The notes below the pieces were generated by a model. The model ran no database searches. It had not been told where the DNA came from and was given only the letters and a program-made list of their open reading frames with translations. DNA of 64,000 bases, taken from NCBI GenBank assembly GCA_024400915.1, contig JAKSLX010000001.1, forward strand, positions 124,001-188,000, in the 5' to 3' direction. Origin of the DNA: Treponema sp. (GTDB lineage: Bacteria > Spirochaetota > Spirochaetia > Treponematales > Treponemataceae). Below are positions 1 through 8,370 of the stretch, in pieces (within the stretch, counting starts at the first letter, position 1; every line of letters begins with the position of its first letter). The position numbers and the translations under genes were made by a program.

Positions 1-78
1 TTCTTTTGCTACGGCATAACCGATTCCCTTGCTTGCGCCTGTAACGACTGCAACTTTACCTTTGAATCCCAAATCCAT
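1..78 (-). CDS. SDR-family oxidoreductase, N-terminal fragment (runs off the left edge)
   Basis: Only the first 26 codons lie in the window. They read MDLGFKGKVAVVTGASKGIG and continue open to the edge. The TGxxxGIG turn is the NAD(P)-binding Rossmann signature of classical short-chain dehydrogenases. The ATG at 78 is preceded by GGGAGG at 83-89. The gene begins 20 nt after the ABC ATPase stop on the same strand, so it is probably the last visible gene of the amino-acid importer operon. Substrate cannot be told from this fragment. Confidence 0.8.
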   Translation of the reverse strand, partial: MDLGFKGKVAVVTGASKGIGYAVAKE

Positions 79-98
79 AGAAACCTCCCGCCAGCAAA

Positions 99-851
99 TC
101 AGATTACATAGTCATCAACAGGAAGTACACGCTTAAGGAACTGTTTTGTGCGGTCTTCCTTTGGATGAGAGAAGAAATCCCTTGGATTGCCTTCCTCTAC
201 GATTACGCCTTTGTCCATGAAGATGACGTGGTTTGCAACATCCTGGGCAAAACTCATTTCATGGGTAACGACAATCATTGTTGTTCCTTCTTTTGCAAGC
301 TTTCTCATTACCGAAAGAACTTCATCGATGAGTTCCGGATCCAATGCGCTTGTAGGTTCGTCAAAAAGGATTACGTCAGGATTTACGGCAATGGCACGGG
401 CAATCCCAACGCGCTGTTGCTGACCACCAGAAAGACTTGCAGGATAGTAGTCGTACCTGTGGCTTAATCCAACCTTATCAAGAGCCTTCTTTGCAATCTC
501 TTCCGCTTCCTTGACCGGAACTTTTCTTGCAATTACAAGACCTTCCATTACATTTTCCAAAGCCGTCTTGTTGTTGAACAGATTGTAGTTCTGAAAAACA
601 AAGGCAGTCTTTTTTCTTATGTCATTTATGGTTTTCTTTGATGCGGAATTCAATGAAGTCTTGATCTCATCAAATTCAAGTTCTCCGGAATCAGCAGTCT
701 CAAGAAAATTTATGCAGCGTAGCATTGTCGTCTTTCCGCTTCCTGATGGTCCAAGAACCGCAACAACATCCCCTTTATTTACAGTAATATCAACGCCCTT
801 AAGCACTTCCGTCTTTCCGAATGATTTTTTTATTCCTGTTATCTTAAGCAT
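99..851 (-). CDS. Polar amino-acid / cystine ABC transporter ATP-binding protein
   Basis: 250-residue ABC ATPase of the GlnQ/TcyN type that powers import of an amino acid. Visible motifs are Walker A GPSGSGKT (34-41), the Q-loop Gln near 87, the signature LSGGQQQ (140-146), Walker B VILFDEP (160-166) and the switch His near 197 in VVTHEM. Full length for the family. It is the fifth gene of a same-strand run: URO-D-like protein, binding protein, permease, permease, ATPase. Two permeases with one ATPase and an Rrf2 regulator nearby resemble the cystine importer TcyKLMN under CymR control in Bacillus, so cystine is the favoured substrate. That is inference. Confidence 0.92.
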   Translation of the reverse strand: MLKITGIKKSFGKTEVLKGVDITVNKGDVVAVLGPSGSGKTTMLRCINFLETADSGELEFDEIKTSLNSASKKTINDIRKKTAFVFQNYNLFNNKTALENVMEGLVIARKVPVKEAEEIAKKALDKVGLSHRYDYYPASLSGGQQQRVGIARAIAVNPDVILFDEPTSALDPELIDEVLSVMRKLAKEGTTMIVVTHEMSFAQDVANHVIFMDKGVIVEEGNPRDFFSHPKEDRTKQFLKRVLPVDDYVI

Positions 852-865
852 TTTTCTTTCTCCCG

Positions 866-1594
866 TTAAACAGCTTCAGCTTTTGAAGTCCTTGTTTTCT
901 TTGTTCCCTTGAACTCAAATTTTTTCTCAGTGAACTTGAACAGAGCCTGAACCACAGAGCAGACAATAAGATAAACCACAAAGATATCAAGATATGCCTC
1001 GATGTAGTTGTATCCGTATGCCGCCTCGATTTTTGCAACTGCCGTAATGTCCTTGACCGTCATCATGAAAGCAAGTGAAGTATTCTTTATGAGTCCCACA
1101 GTCAGGTTGCAGATGTTTGGCAGGGCGGAATTAATTGCCTGCGGAAACAAAATTCTTCTGAAGGCCTGAAACTTTGTAAGACCGATGCTCAATGCCGCTT
1201 CCATCTGTCCCTTGTGAACCGTCTGAAGTGCCGAACGGAAAACCTCCGACAAAGTTGCCGTGGAATTCAAAGCAAACACGATGAAGGCATAGATGATGGG
1301 ATTAAGCTCAAAAACATTGAAGCTGCTGCCCGTCTTCTGAATCACCACATTCAGCAGGCTTGGAATCAAACTGTAGATCACAAGAATCTGAAGGACCACA
1401 GGAGTTCCTCTTATGAAGGAAACATAGACTGCACCAAGCTGTGAAAGCACCTTTATTTTTTTGATTCTTACCAGAGCGATTATCAAAGCTGGAACCACCG
1501 CAAGAAGAAGTGAAACGACAGTGATTTCCAGAGTAACCGGTATTGCCCTTATGGACAGCCAGAATGTTTTTATCAAGAAATGAAAGTCTATCAT
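866..1594 (-). CDS. Amino-acid ABC transporter permease (HisM/TcyM type)
   Basis: 242-residue inner-membrane permease with several hydrophobic helices. It carries the EAA-loop typical of polar amino-acid permeases around GLTKFQAFRRILFPQA, where the ATPase docks. The basic C-terminus is cytoplasmic. It overlaps the upstream permease gene by 4 nt, indicating translational coupling. With that permease it should form a heterodimeric channel. The gap to the ATPase gene is 14 nt. Confidence 0.92.
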   Translation of the reverse strand: MIDFHFLIKTFWLSIRAIPVTLEITVVSLLLAVVPALIIALVRIKKIKVLSQLGAVYVSFIRGTPVVLQILVIYSLIPSLLNVVIQKTGSSFNVFELNPIIYAFIVFALNSTATLSEVFRSALQTVHKGQMEAALSIGLTKFQAFRRILFPQAINSALPNICNLTVGLIKNTSLAFMMTVKDITAVAKIEAAYGYNYIEAYLDIFVVYLIVCSVVQALFKFTEKKFEFKGTKKTRTSKAEAV

Positions 1595-2292
1595 TTTACT
1601 TCCCTCCCAACTGAAAATTTCTTCTCAAGGAATTTGAAAAGATTTTCAAGAATTATCGTAGTGATCCAATAGATCAGCGCAAGGGCAACATATGTCTCTA
1701 TGGCATAGGCTCCCATGTTTCTTGAAATCAAAAGGTTTCCGGCGCCCATGACATCTATAAGTCCGATTGTATATGCAAGTGACCCTTCCTTAAGAAGCGA
1801 CACAAGGCTGTTTCCAAGATTAGGCAGGGCAACAACGAAGGCCTGGGGAAAAACGATTCTCCTGATTGCCTGAAATTCAGTCAGCCCTACGCTTACTGCC
1901 GCTTCATACTGTCCCTTGCCAACTGCAAGATAGGCGGAACGAATCACTTCACTTAAGGATGCGGCATACAGAAGTGATAGTGCAACGATTACAAAGAATG
2001 CCTTTGGCCAGAAATTCAGGTCAATTCCAAAAGCAAGGAAAAGCCTTGGAAGGCCGTAGAACACGATAAAAAGCAGTACGATTGAAGGCGTACAGCGCAA
2101 GGCACCCACATAGCCAGAGGCAATCTTTACGGCAACCTTGTTTTTGCTGAGCCTTCCCTTAACGATGAGAATGGAAAGAAGCAATGCAATCACAATGGTT
2201 CCGAGTACAATGCCGAAGGTCATTCCCAAAAACGGTAGGAGTTTTTTGAATGCCGTTAGAATATAAGATGGATAAAAAATTCTGCTTTCCAT
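1591..2292 (-). CDS. Amino-acid ABC transporter permease (HisQ/TcyL type)
   Basis: 233-residue partner permease. It has a membrane-anchoring N-terminus and the EAA motif around GLTEFQAIRRIVFPQAF, which matches that of the downstream permease closely, as expected for paired HisQ/HisM-type subunits. Four-nucleotide overlap with the next gene; 69 nt gap from the binding-protein gene. Confidence 0.92.
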   Translation of the reverse strand: MESRIFYPSYILTAFKKLLPFLGMTFGIVLGTIVIALLLSILIVKGRLSKNKVAVKIASGYVGALRCTPSIVLLFIVFYGLPRLFLAFGIDLNFWPKAFFVIVALSLLYAASLSEVIRSAYLAVGKGQYEAAVSVGLTEFQAIRRIVFPQAFVVALPNLGNSLVSLLKEGSLAYTIGLIDVMGAGNLLISRNMGAYAIETYVALALIYWITTIILENLFKFLEKKFSVGREVK

Positions 2293-2361
2293 TTCATCAA
2301 ATCCCTTTATCTATTCAGTTAAAAAACAGACCCGCTGAATCCAACAGGCCTGAAACCGTTT

Positions 2362-3201
2362 TTAGTCAGTTATGAAAGTGAACACATCCTCACCGAAGTA
2401 CTTGTTTGAAAGTTCGCTGAGCTTTCCGTTTTCCTTAAGAATCTTGATCGCTCCATCATAGGCATCAGCAAATTCCTGCTCACCCTTGTTGAACAATGGC
2501 CATGTTGGAATTCCCTTGTGTGGAACATAGGCAAGATCTTTTGCAAACTTGTGGTATGGTGCATCCTCATTTTTGATGTTGTTTTCATAAGCAAGCTTGA
2601 TGTCAAAGAAGCCGTCGTATCTTCCTTCAAGAACCCAGCTGTAGGCATCGGAAAGAACGAATGATTCAGACGGAAGGAGCTTTACCTGGTTATCAGGATG
2701 CGCATTGTTGTATTCAACAACAACATTGTACTGGGCATTCTGAGGTGCGATTGGAACAAGCTTTCCGCCGATGGAAGCGAAGGATTCAAGGTCCTTGATT
2801 TTATCTTCATCAGCCTTTCTGAAAGTGATGCCGATGATGCTTGCACCGATAGGATTTTCAGGGAAGATGTACTTTGTCTTTCTTTCTTCCGTCTTCCATA
2901 CACCCTTTGTTCCTACCTGATACTTTCCAGTCTGAACGCCAATGAGAAGTTCATCATCAGAAACGCCGTGGAAAACAAATTCATACTGTGGAAGAAGTGC
3001 ATCAATTTCCCTGAGGACTGCAACTTCAAAGCCGTCTGAATTTCCTTTTTCATCAACAAAGTCATAAGGCACATAGTAGTTTGTATGTGCAACCTGAATC
3101 TTTCTTGCCCCGGAAGATTTCTTTCCTGAGCATGAAGCAAACAATGCCAATGCTGCTACGGCAACCAAACCAAATACAATATTTTCAGCAATCTTTTTCA
3201 T
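2362..3201 (-). CDS. Extracellular solute-binding lipoprotein, amino-acid ABC importer
   Basis: 279-residue family-3 solute-binding protein. A lipoprotein signal peptide ends in LFASC (lipidation Cys near residue 24), so the mature protein is anchored on the outer face of the inner membrane. The body has the alpha/beta SBP_bac_3 pattern: a PYDFVDEKGNSDGFEVAVL start, TGKYQ near the hinge, and a C-terminal LSELSNKYFGEDVF. It likely delivers cystine or a related amino acid to the two permeases. The ATG is preceded by AAGGAGAA. Confidence 0.92.
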   Translation of the reverse strand: MKKIAENIVFGLVAVAALALFASCSGKKSSGARKIQVAHTNYYVPYDFVDEKGNSDGFEVAVLREIDALLPQYEFVFHGVSDDELLIGVQTGKYQVGTKGVWKTEERKTKYIFPENPIGASIIGITFRKADEDKIKDLESFASIGGKLVPIAPQNAQYNVVVEYNNAHPDNQVKLLPSESFVLSDAYSWVLEGRYDGFFDIKLAYENNIKNEDAPYHKFAKDLAYVPHKGIPTWPLFNKGEQEFADAYDGAIKILKENGKLSELSNKYFGEDVFTFITD

Positions 3202-3248
3202 AATTATTCTCCTTAAAAAAGTTTTATTTACTCTCTCCGTCCTGCAAT

Positions 3249-4241
3249 TTATTCTGCTGCTTCACGAACCCATTCAAGGTGGTCAAGTGAAATGTCCCTT
3301 GGAACAGTACAGTCAGCACCAAGAATTACACCAGTTCTGCCTGCTTCTGCGATAAGCTTCTTTGCTTCCGCCTGAATATCTTCCTTTGTTCCCTTGTAGA
3401 GCAAGTCGTTTACAGTGTTGCCGAAACCGCCGATAACTGCTTTGCCTTCAAAAATCTTCTTTCCTTCAGCAAGTGGAACCTTCTCAACAACTGCAGCCCA
3501 GTTGACTGCCTTTGCAGGATAATCCTTGAACCATTCAAGCTTGTTGCGACTGCCTTCATATCCGCAGACATGAAGAATGTTGTATTCGCTTTCTGCCTTT
3601 GCAGCCTCAAGGATCTTCTTTTCTGCAGGGGCAATAACCTTCTTGTAAAGGTCTTCTCCAATTCTCCAGTCCTGGATTGACTGAACACTCAAATAGATGC
3701 CTGTAGCACCGCCTTCCTTGATGACGCTTCTTGCAACCTTCGCAATGTCATCAGCAATCACATTGAGTCCTGCGGCAACAGCTTCAGGATCTTCCTTGAT
3801 GAAATCCGCAAACTTCTTGTCAGCACCATAGAATCCAAAGGCAATCTTAATTGTCGTTGATGGAGCAAAAAGATTGTAGAAAGTTGCAACATCTTCAGGC
3901 AAAAGTGAAATCTGCTTTTTAACAAGTTCCACATTTTTCTTGAACCATTCATGATTTGGATCAAGTGGCTTTATGTTTGCAAAATCCTTTGCCGAATTAA
4001 GGTTCTTCAATGCCTCATTCGGATAGTTGAAAAGACCGTCGCTCATAAGCTTTACAAAATCAGGTTTGAAAGAATTGACGAATTTTTCGTGTCCCTTAAT
4101 ATTTGCCTCAATTACGCTTGGATCAGCAAGGCCATCTGCCATCTCATCCTTTGCAAAGTGGAACCAGAATCCAACAGGAACCCTTTCTGTTGTTTTGTTG
4201 TCGAATGTATCCAATACAAGCTGTTTCTTGCTTACTGCCAT
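3249..4241 (-). CDS. Uroporphyrinogen-decarboxylase-like (URO-D superfamily) protein
   Basis: 330 residues with the URO-D fold: RVPVGFWFHF near the N-terminus, a central HVCG stretch (ILHVCGYEGSR), and a C-terminal GVILGADCTVP. In this superfamily HemE decarboxylates uroporphyrinogen, while MtaA/CmuA-type relatives transfer methyl groups between corrinoid proteins and thiols. The HxCG and GADC elements favour the methyltransferase-like branch. It heads the amino-acid importer operon, and its promoter (-35 TTGACA 4341-4346, -10 TATATT 4318-4323) lies in an Rrf2-type operator array. A role in sulfur or thiol metabolism is plausible but unproven. Confidence 0.8.
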   Translation of the reverse strand: MAVSKKQLVLDTFDNKTTERVPVGFWFHFAKDEMADGLADPSVIEANIKGHEKFVNSFKPDFVKLMSDGLFNYPNEALKNLNSAKDFANIKPLDPNHEWFKKNVELVKKQISLLPEDVATFYNLFAPSTTIKIAFGFYGADKKFADFIKEDPEAVAAGLNVIADDIAKVARSVIKEGGATGIYLSVQSIQDWRIGEDLYKKVIAPAEKKILEAAKAESEYNILHVCGYEGSRNKLEWFKDYPAKAVNWAAVVEKVPLAEGKKIFEGKAVIGGFGNTVNDLLYKGTKEDIQAEAKKLIAEAGRTGVILGADCTVPRDISLDHLEWVREAAE

Positions 4242-4317
4242 TTTAATTTCCTCCAGAAATGAATTGATTTAATTTACTGTGCTTTAATTCCTACCTCTTT
4301 GGTAGGAGTATGTCTGC

Positions 4318-4346
4318 AATATACTTTTATATTCCTACTATGTCAA
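4318..4346 (-). promoter_or_regulatory. Sigma70 promoter of the URO-D/importer operon
   Basis: Minus strand: -35 TTGACA at 4346-4341, 17-bp spacer, -10 TATATT at 4323-4318. The -35 box is embedded in operator site 2. Confidence 0.85.
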
Positions 4347-4380
4347 TAGGTTTTAAGAAAATAATTTAAATTTATTCCTA

Positions 4381-4409
4381 GTGACATAGTAGGCGAATAA
4401 TGCTATACT
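4381..4409 (+). promoter_or_regulatory. Sigma70 promoter of the rrf2 gene
   Basis: -35 GTGACA at 4381-4386, 17-bp spacer, -10 TATACT at 4404-4409 with an extended TGC before it. The -35 box is embedded in operator site 3. Confidence 0.85.
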
Positions 4410-4468
4410 GCCCCTGGTTATATTCCTATTAACCTAATAGGTTTTAATTCATCACAGGGAGGCTTTCA

Positions 4469-4903
4469 ATGCTAAAAATATCAACGAAAGGTCAGTACGG
4501 ACTGCTACTCATGACAACACTGGCAAAGACTGCGGAATCAAATCCTGAAGCATATACGCCGCTAAAATCCCTTGCCCACAGCCACAACATTTCCGCAAAA
4601 TACGCAGAACAGATAGTAAATCTGCTCAAGAAAAATGAACTTCTCGATGTCCTTAGGGGAAATTCTGGAGGCTACAAGCTGAACAGATCCGCAAAAGAAT
4701 ATACGGCCGGAGAAATCTTAAGGGCAATGGAAGGCGACCTGAATCCAAAAGGAGACCTTCCCTGTCATCCCGTAACAAATTCCGGCAACATAGATTTCTG
4801 GAAAGGATTCGAACAGTCAATCAATTCGTATGTAGATGGAATAACACTGGAGCAAATTGTCCAGCGAAGCAAGGCTGACGATTCCTACATCTATGTAATC
4901 TGA
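4469..4903 (+). CDS. Rrf2-family transcriptional regulator (CymR-like)
   Basis: 144 residues. MLKISTKGQYGLLLMTTLA is the standard Rrf2 opening, followed by a winged helix whose recognition segment is ISAKYAEQIVNLLKKNELLDVLRGNSGGYKLNR. The C-terminal part lacks the three-Cys cluster that binds Fe-S in IscR/NsrR; only one Cys is visible (DLPCHPV). This suggests a CymR-like regulator acting through a partner or ligand rather than an Fe-S sensor. Start supported by GGGAGG at 4457-4462. Divergent from the importer operon and probably autoregulated through the operator array. Confidence 0.9.
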   Translation: MLKISTKGQYGLLLMTTLAKTAESNPEAYTPLKSLAHSHNISAKYAEQIVNLLKKNELLDVLRGNSGGYKLNRSAKEYTAGEILRAMEGDLNPKGDLPCHPVTNSGNIDFWKGFEQSINSYVDGITLEQIVQRSKADDSYIYVI

Positions 4904-4997
4904 CAGCTTTCTACCCCCAAAACACTGGAGCCATAGTTCCGGCTGATTCAGGATGCAACCTCATTTTCAATTGATTTTTTTATATCCTCTGTTATAC

Positions 4998-5014
4998 TTG
5001 TTTCTATAACAAGA
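4998..5014. promoter_or_regulatory. Palindrome at the paaK transcription start
   Basis: CTTGTT-N5-AACAAG abuts the 3' side of the paaK -10 box (TATACT 4993-4998), where a repressor would block initiation. It could also form a short RNA hairpin near the 5' end. Confidence 0.45.
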
Positions 5015-5036
5015 AACATTATAAAGGGATATATTT

Positions 5037-6278
5037 ATGAAACTTACACAGAAACAGATTGAACTTGTAGACGCACAGGTAAAGCGCCTTATTGCAGGCG
5101 ACAGTTACTACGGAAAACTCTACCGCGAAAAAGGAATCACTGGAGTTGCAAGCCAGGAAGATTTTGAAAAGCTTCCTTTCAGCTCAAAGGATGACCTTAG
5201 AAACGCATATCCCCTTGGAATTCAGGCTGTTCCTGATGAAGATGTAGTCCGTATCCATTCATCAAGCGGAACAACAGGAAAACCAGTAATCATTCCATAC
5301 ACAAAAAAAGATGTCGACGACTGGGCGATCCAGTTTGCACGCTGCTACGAGATGGCAGGAATAACAAAGAAGGACCGCATCCAGATCACTCCTGGCTACG
5401 GACTTTGGACAGCAGGAATCGGTTTCCAGGCAGGCTGTGAAAAACTCGGTGCCATGGCAGTTCCAATGGGACCTGGAAATACGGAAAAGCAGCTCCAGAT
5501 GATGCAGGACCTTCAGTCTACAGTAATCTGCGCAACATCAAGCTATGCCCTTTTGCTTTCGGAGGAAATCACAAAGCGAGGACTCAAGGACAAGGTTGCA
5601 TTGAAAAAAGGAGTCATCGGAAGCGAACGCTGGTCTGACAAAATGCGAAAAAGCATCCAGGACGGTCTTGGAATCGAACTCTACGACATCTACGGCCTTA
5701 CAGAAATCTACGGACCTGGAATCGGAATCAACTGTCAGAAAGAAAAATACATCCACTACTGGGACGACTACCTTTTCATCGAAATCATCAATCCGGAAAC
5801 AGGAAAACCTGTAGAAGACGGAGAAGAAGGTGAAATCGTAATCACAACTTTAGTAAAGGAAGGGGCTCCACTCCTCAGGTTCCGCACCCACGACCTTTCA
5901 AGAATCATTCCTGAAAAATGTTCCTGCGGATCATGCTACCCTCGTCTGGACATCATCAAGGGACGAAGCGACGACATGTTCAAGGTACACGGCGTAAACA
6001 TGTTCCCTGCCCAGGTCGAGGAAGTCCTCCACCAGATCGACGGCGCAACAAGTGAATACTCAATCGCCATCGGACACGACGACGAAAACAACAAGGACGT
6101 AATGGTTCTTACGGTTGAAGTCGAAGGCCGCGTAAACTTTGAGGAGACAGGCAAGGCAATAGCAAACCTCTTCAAATCAAAGATCGGCGTAAACCCAAAG
6201 GTTGCAGTTGTTCCGGTTGGAACTTTGCCAAGAAGCGAAAAAAAGACAAAACGCGTCTTTGACCACAGAGAATCATAA
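5037..6278 (+). CDS. paaK: Phenylacetate-CoA ligase
   Basis: 413-residue cytoplasmic AMP-forming ligase that activates phenylacetate or related aryl acids to CoA thioesters. It has the adenylate motif SSGTTGKP (76-83), YGLTEIYGPG, the hinge region RTHDLSRI, and the C-terminal subdomain with GRSDDMFKVHGVNMFP. Length is close to normal for PaaK (about 430). RBS AAAGGG at 5023-5028. PaaK genes commonly accompany indolepyruvate:ferredoxin oxidoreductase, which lies about 5 kb away here, as part of aromatic amino-acid fermentation. Promoter TTGATT-N16-TATACT at 4971-4998. Confidence 0.9.
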   Translation: MKLTQKQIELVDAQVKRLIAGDSYYGKLYREKGITGVASQEDFEKLPFSSKDDLRNAYPLGIQAVPDEDVVRIHSSSGTTGKPVIIPYTKKDVDDWAIQFARCYEMAGITKKDRIQITPGYGLWTAGIGFQAGCEKLGAMAVPMGPGNTEKQLQMMQDLQSTVICATSSYALLLSEEITKRGLKDKVALKKGVIGSERWSDKMRKSIQDGLGIELYDIYGLTEIYGPGIGINCQKEKYIHYWDDYLFIEIINPETGKPVEDGEEGEIVITTLVKEGAPLLRFRTHDLSRIIPEKCSCGSCYPRLDIIKGRSDDMFKVHGVNMFPAQVEEVLHQIDGATSEYSIAIGHDDENNKDVMVLTVEVEGRVNFEETGKAIANLFKSKIGVNPKVAVVPVGTLPRSEKKTKRVFDHRES

Positions 6279-6299
6279 TTTTCCAATTTCGATTGATTT

Positions 6300-6368
6300 C
6301 CATCATTTAGGTGTTATAATTTAAAGGAAGGACTCTTAAAAAATTTTAAGATTCAGCCTAAATGATGG
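6300..6368. promoter_or_regulatory. Inverted repeat around the GGDEF/EAL gene promoter and leader
   Basis: A perfect 12-bp inverted repeat: CCATCATTTAGG at 6300-6311 and CCTAAATGATGG at 6357-6368. The left arm lies between -35 TTGATT (6293-6298) and -10 TATAAT (6315-6320). The right arm ends just before the start codon at 6373. A second small palindrome, CTTAAA...TTTAAG, lies at about 6335-6350. Confidence 0.55.
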
Positions 6369-6372
6369 TGAC

Positions 6373-8370
6373 ATGAATAAAATACGCGACAATTTGCTAT
6401 ACATTGCAGATCGTTCTCTTAAAATCCTTGCCTTCAACGAAAACGCAAAGGTTGCATTTCCAGCATTGGAGATAGGCAAGGAATGTCCTGAAGCAACAGA
6501 AATTCTTACAAAAAATACAGAAAACCTTTCGGAGCAGGATTCCACCTCGTTGACGGTATTCAACATGAATCTTTTGCGCTGGATAAATGTTTCCATTTCC
6601 ACGATGGATTATCCTGGACACGGGGAATGCTACTTTTTTACAGGCAGCCTCTACAACAGCATGGTTCGAGAACTTATGTCCCGTGCAAGGCTCATGGACA
6701 CCTTCAACTTTGCCCTCGACATGAATCTGACCATCGACAGATATTCCCTTATCTCAGAAAAGAATTTCGGTCAGAAAATCCAGATTTCAGAAGAACCTCT
6801 TTCAAAGCTCATAAAGAGAACCTGTGCGACTATGGTTCATCCAGACGACCACAAAAAATTCATGGAGCTTTTAAACCTGCAGAATATGTCGGAAAGACTC
6901 AAGACTGCAAACGAGCCGATAACAGCAACCATAAGGGAAAAAAGCGCCCGGGGTGCATGGGATGAAGTAACCATACGTCTGGTACCGGAAGAAGAAAGGC
7001 TTGACGGGCAGGAGCTGGTTTTTGCATTCATCTCAATCAACTATGCAGTCCCTGACGAACTTAACAAAACTGATCTTGAAAAGGATGATCTTACGGGGCT
7101 GCTGACAAAACAGAGCTTCCGAAAAGCTGCAGTGGAATTCTTCAAGGAACCACACGACAGTTTCTGTCTCATAGCCATGGACATAGAACATTTCCGTTTC
7201 TTCAACAAGTGGTATTCAAGATGGCAGGGAGACAGGCTCATAAAAGGCATAGCCTATGTCCTACACGAGATGGACAGGCTCTTTGATACGGTCTCTGGTT
7301 ATGGCGGAGGTGATGACTTCTTTATCCTTATGGACAAGCACGAAGCGGTCCTCAAATACCTTACAGAAAATCTTTCAGCCCTTGTGTCTTCCTTTGACGG
7401 CATAGAAGGATTCCGCATGGTATTCGGCGGATATGAAATAAAGAATCCAGACGAAGAAATTCTTGATGCCATGGATTATGCAACGACAGCCTGCAGACGT
7501 GCTCTTGAAAATCCAAAAATTGAAATCAACTGGTACGATGTACAGATGGTAAAGGAACTGGAACACGACCTTCAGATCATCCCTGAAATCGAACGAGGTC
7601 TTGAAGAAGAAGAATTTACATTCTATCTTCAGCCTAAATGTTCAATCCTTGACAACAAGATAGTCGGTGCCGAGGCTTTGGTAAGATGGAACAACAAGCT
7701 GCGTGGTTTCATTTCTCCTGGGGAATTCATTCCTGCCCTTGAAAAGAACAGAAACATCATGAAGCTTGATGTCTACATCTGGGAACAGGTATGCAAATCA
7801 ATCCGCAGGTGGATAGACAAAGGCCATTCACCAGTTCCAATTTCAGTAAATGTTTCCCGTATCGATATATTCTCACTTGATGTTCCGACAGTTTTCAGCA
7901 ACCTCATCAAAATCTACAACATCGACCCAAGGCTGATAGAAATTGAAATCACTGAAAGCGCTTTTGTTGATGACACAAGAATTCTAAAGACAGTCATCCA
8001 GCGGCTGAGGGAAAAAGGATTCACCATCCTCATCGACGATTTTGGCAGCGGATATTCTTCACTCAACATGCTGAAAGACGTTCAGGCAGACGTACTCAAG
8101 ATGGACATGAAGTTCTTTGACCTGGACAATACAAACTATGACAAGGGCGTAAGCATCATCAAAAGTGTAGTAGACCTTTCACACAACATGAAGATTCCTG
8201 TAATCGCGGAAGGCGTAGAAACAGAAGAACAGATTGTCCTTTTAAAAGGCATGGGTCTTAACTATGTCCAGGGTTTCTATTATTATAAGCCTATCCCTAT
8301 TAAAGAATATGAAAGTCTCCTGGCTGACAAAAACAACATCAGTCTGGAAGGCCTCAAGCTGAACCGATGA
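6373..8370 (+). CDS. GGDEF/EAL cyclic-di-GMP signalling protein
   Basis: 665 residues with no clear membrane segment. The N-terminal ~230 residues look like PAS-type sensory folds. The GGDEF domain starts near 233 (DDLTGLLTKQSF), but its active site reads GGDDF (about 314-318), with Glu replaced by Asp. The EAL domain (about 410-655) keeps EAL near 433, a TESAF segment, DDFGSGYSS near 554, KMD near 575 and EGVE near 612, so phosphodiesterase activity is likely. The degenerate GGDEF may bind GTP as a regulatory site. Overlaps the next gene by 4 nt. Confidence 0.92.
   Translation: MNKIRDNLLYIADRSLKILAFNENAKVAFPALEIGKECPEATEILTKNTENLSEQDSTSLTVFNMNLLRWINVSISTMDYPGHGECYFFTGSLYNSMVRELMSRARLMDTFNFALDMNLTIDRYSLISEKNFGQKIQISEEPLSKLIKRTCATMVHPDDHKKFMELLNLQNMSERLKTANEPITATIREKSARGAWDEVTIRLVPEEERLDGQELVFAFISINYAVPDELNKTDLEKDDLTGLLTKQSFRKAAVEFFKEPHDSFCLIAMDIEHFRFFNKWYSRWQGDRLIKGIAYVLHEMDRLFDTVSGYGGGDDFFILMDKHEAVLKYLTENLSALVSSFDGIEGFRMVFGGYEIKNPDEEILDAMDYATTACRRALENPKIEINWYDVQMVKELEHDLQIIPEIERGLEEEEFTFYLQPKCSILDNKIVGAEALVRWNNKLRGFISPGEFIPALEKNRNIMKLDVYIWEQVCKSIRRWIDKGHSPVPISVNVSRIDIFSLDVPTVFSNLIKIYNIDPRLIEIEITESAFVDDTRILKTVIQRLREKGFTILIDDFGSGYSSLNMLKDVQADVLKMDMKFFDLDNTNYDKGVSIIKSVVDLSHNMKIPVIAEGVETEEQIVLLKGMGLNYVQGFYYYKPIPIKEYESLLADKNNISLEGLKLNR

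Larger units (their letters stand above)
4290..4441. promoter_or_regulatory. Four-operator array between divergent Rrf2 and importer promoters
   Basis: Four 17-bp sites of the form CCTA-N9-TAGG lie at 4290-4306, 4334-4350, 4377-4393 and 4425-4441, centres 44, 43 and 48 bp apart. Site 2 read on the minus strand (CCTATTGACATAGTAGG) and site 3 on the plus strand (CCTAGTGACATAGTAGG) differ by one base, and each contains the -35 box of one promoter. Sites 1 and 4 lie just downstream of the two start points. The layout fits repression of both transcripts by the Rrf2 protein. Confidence 0.85.
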
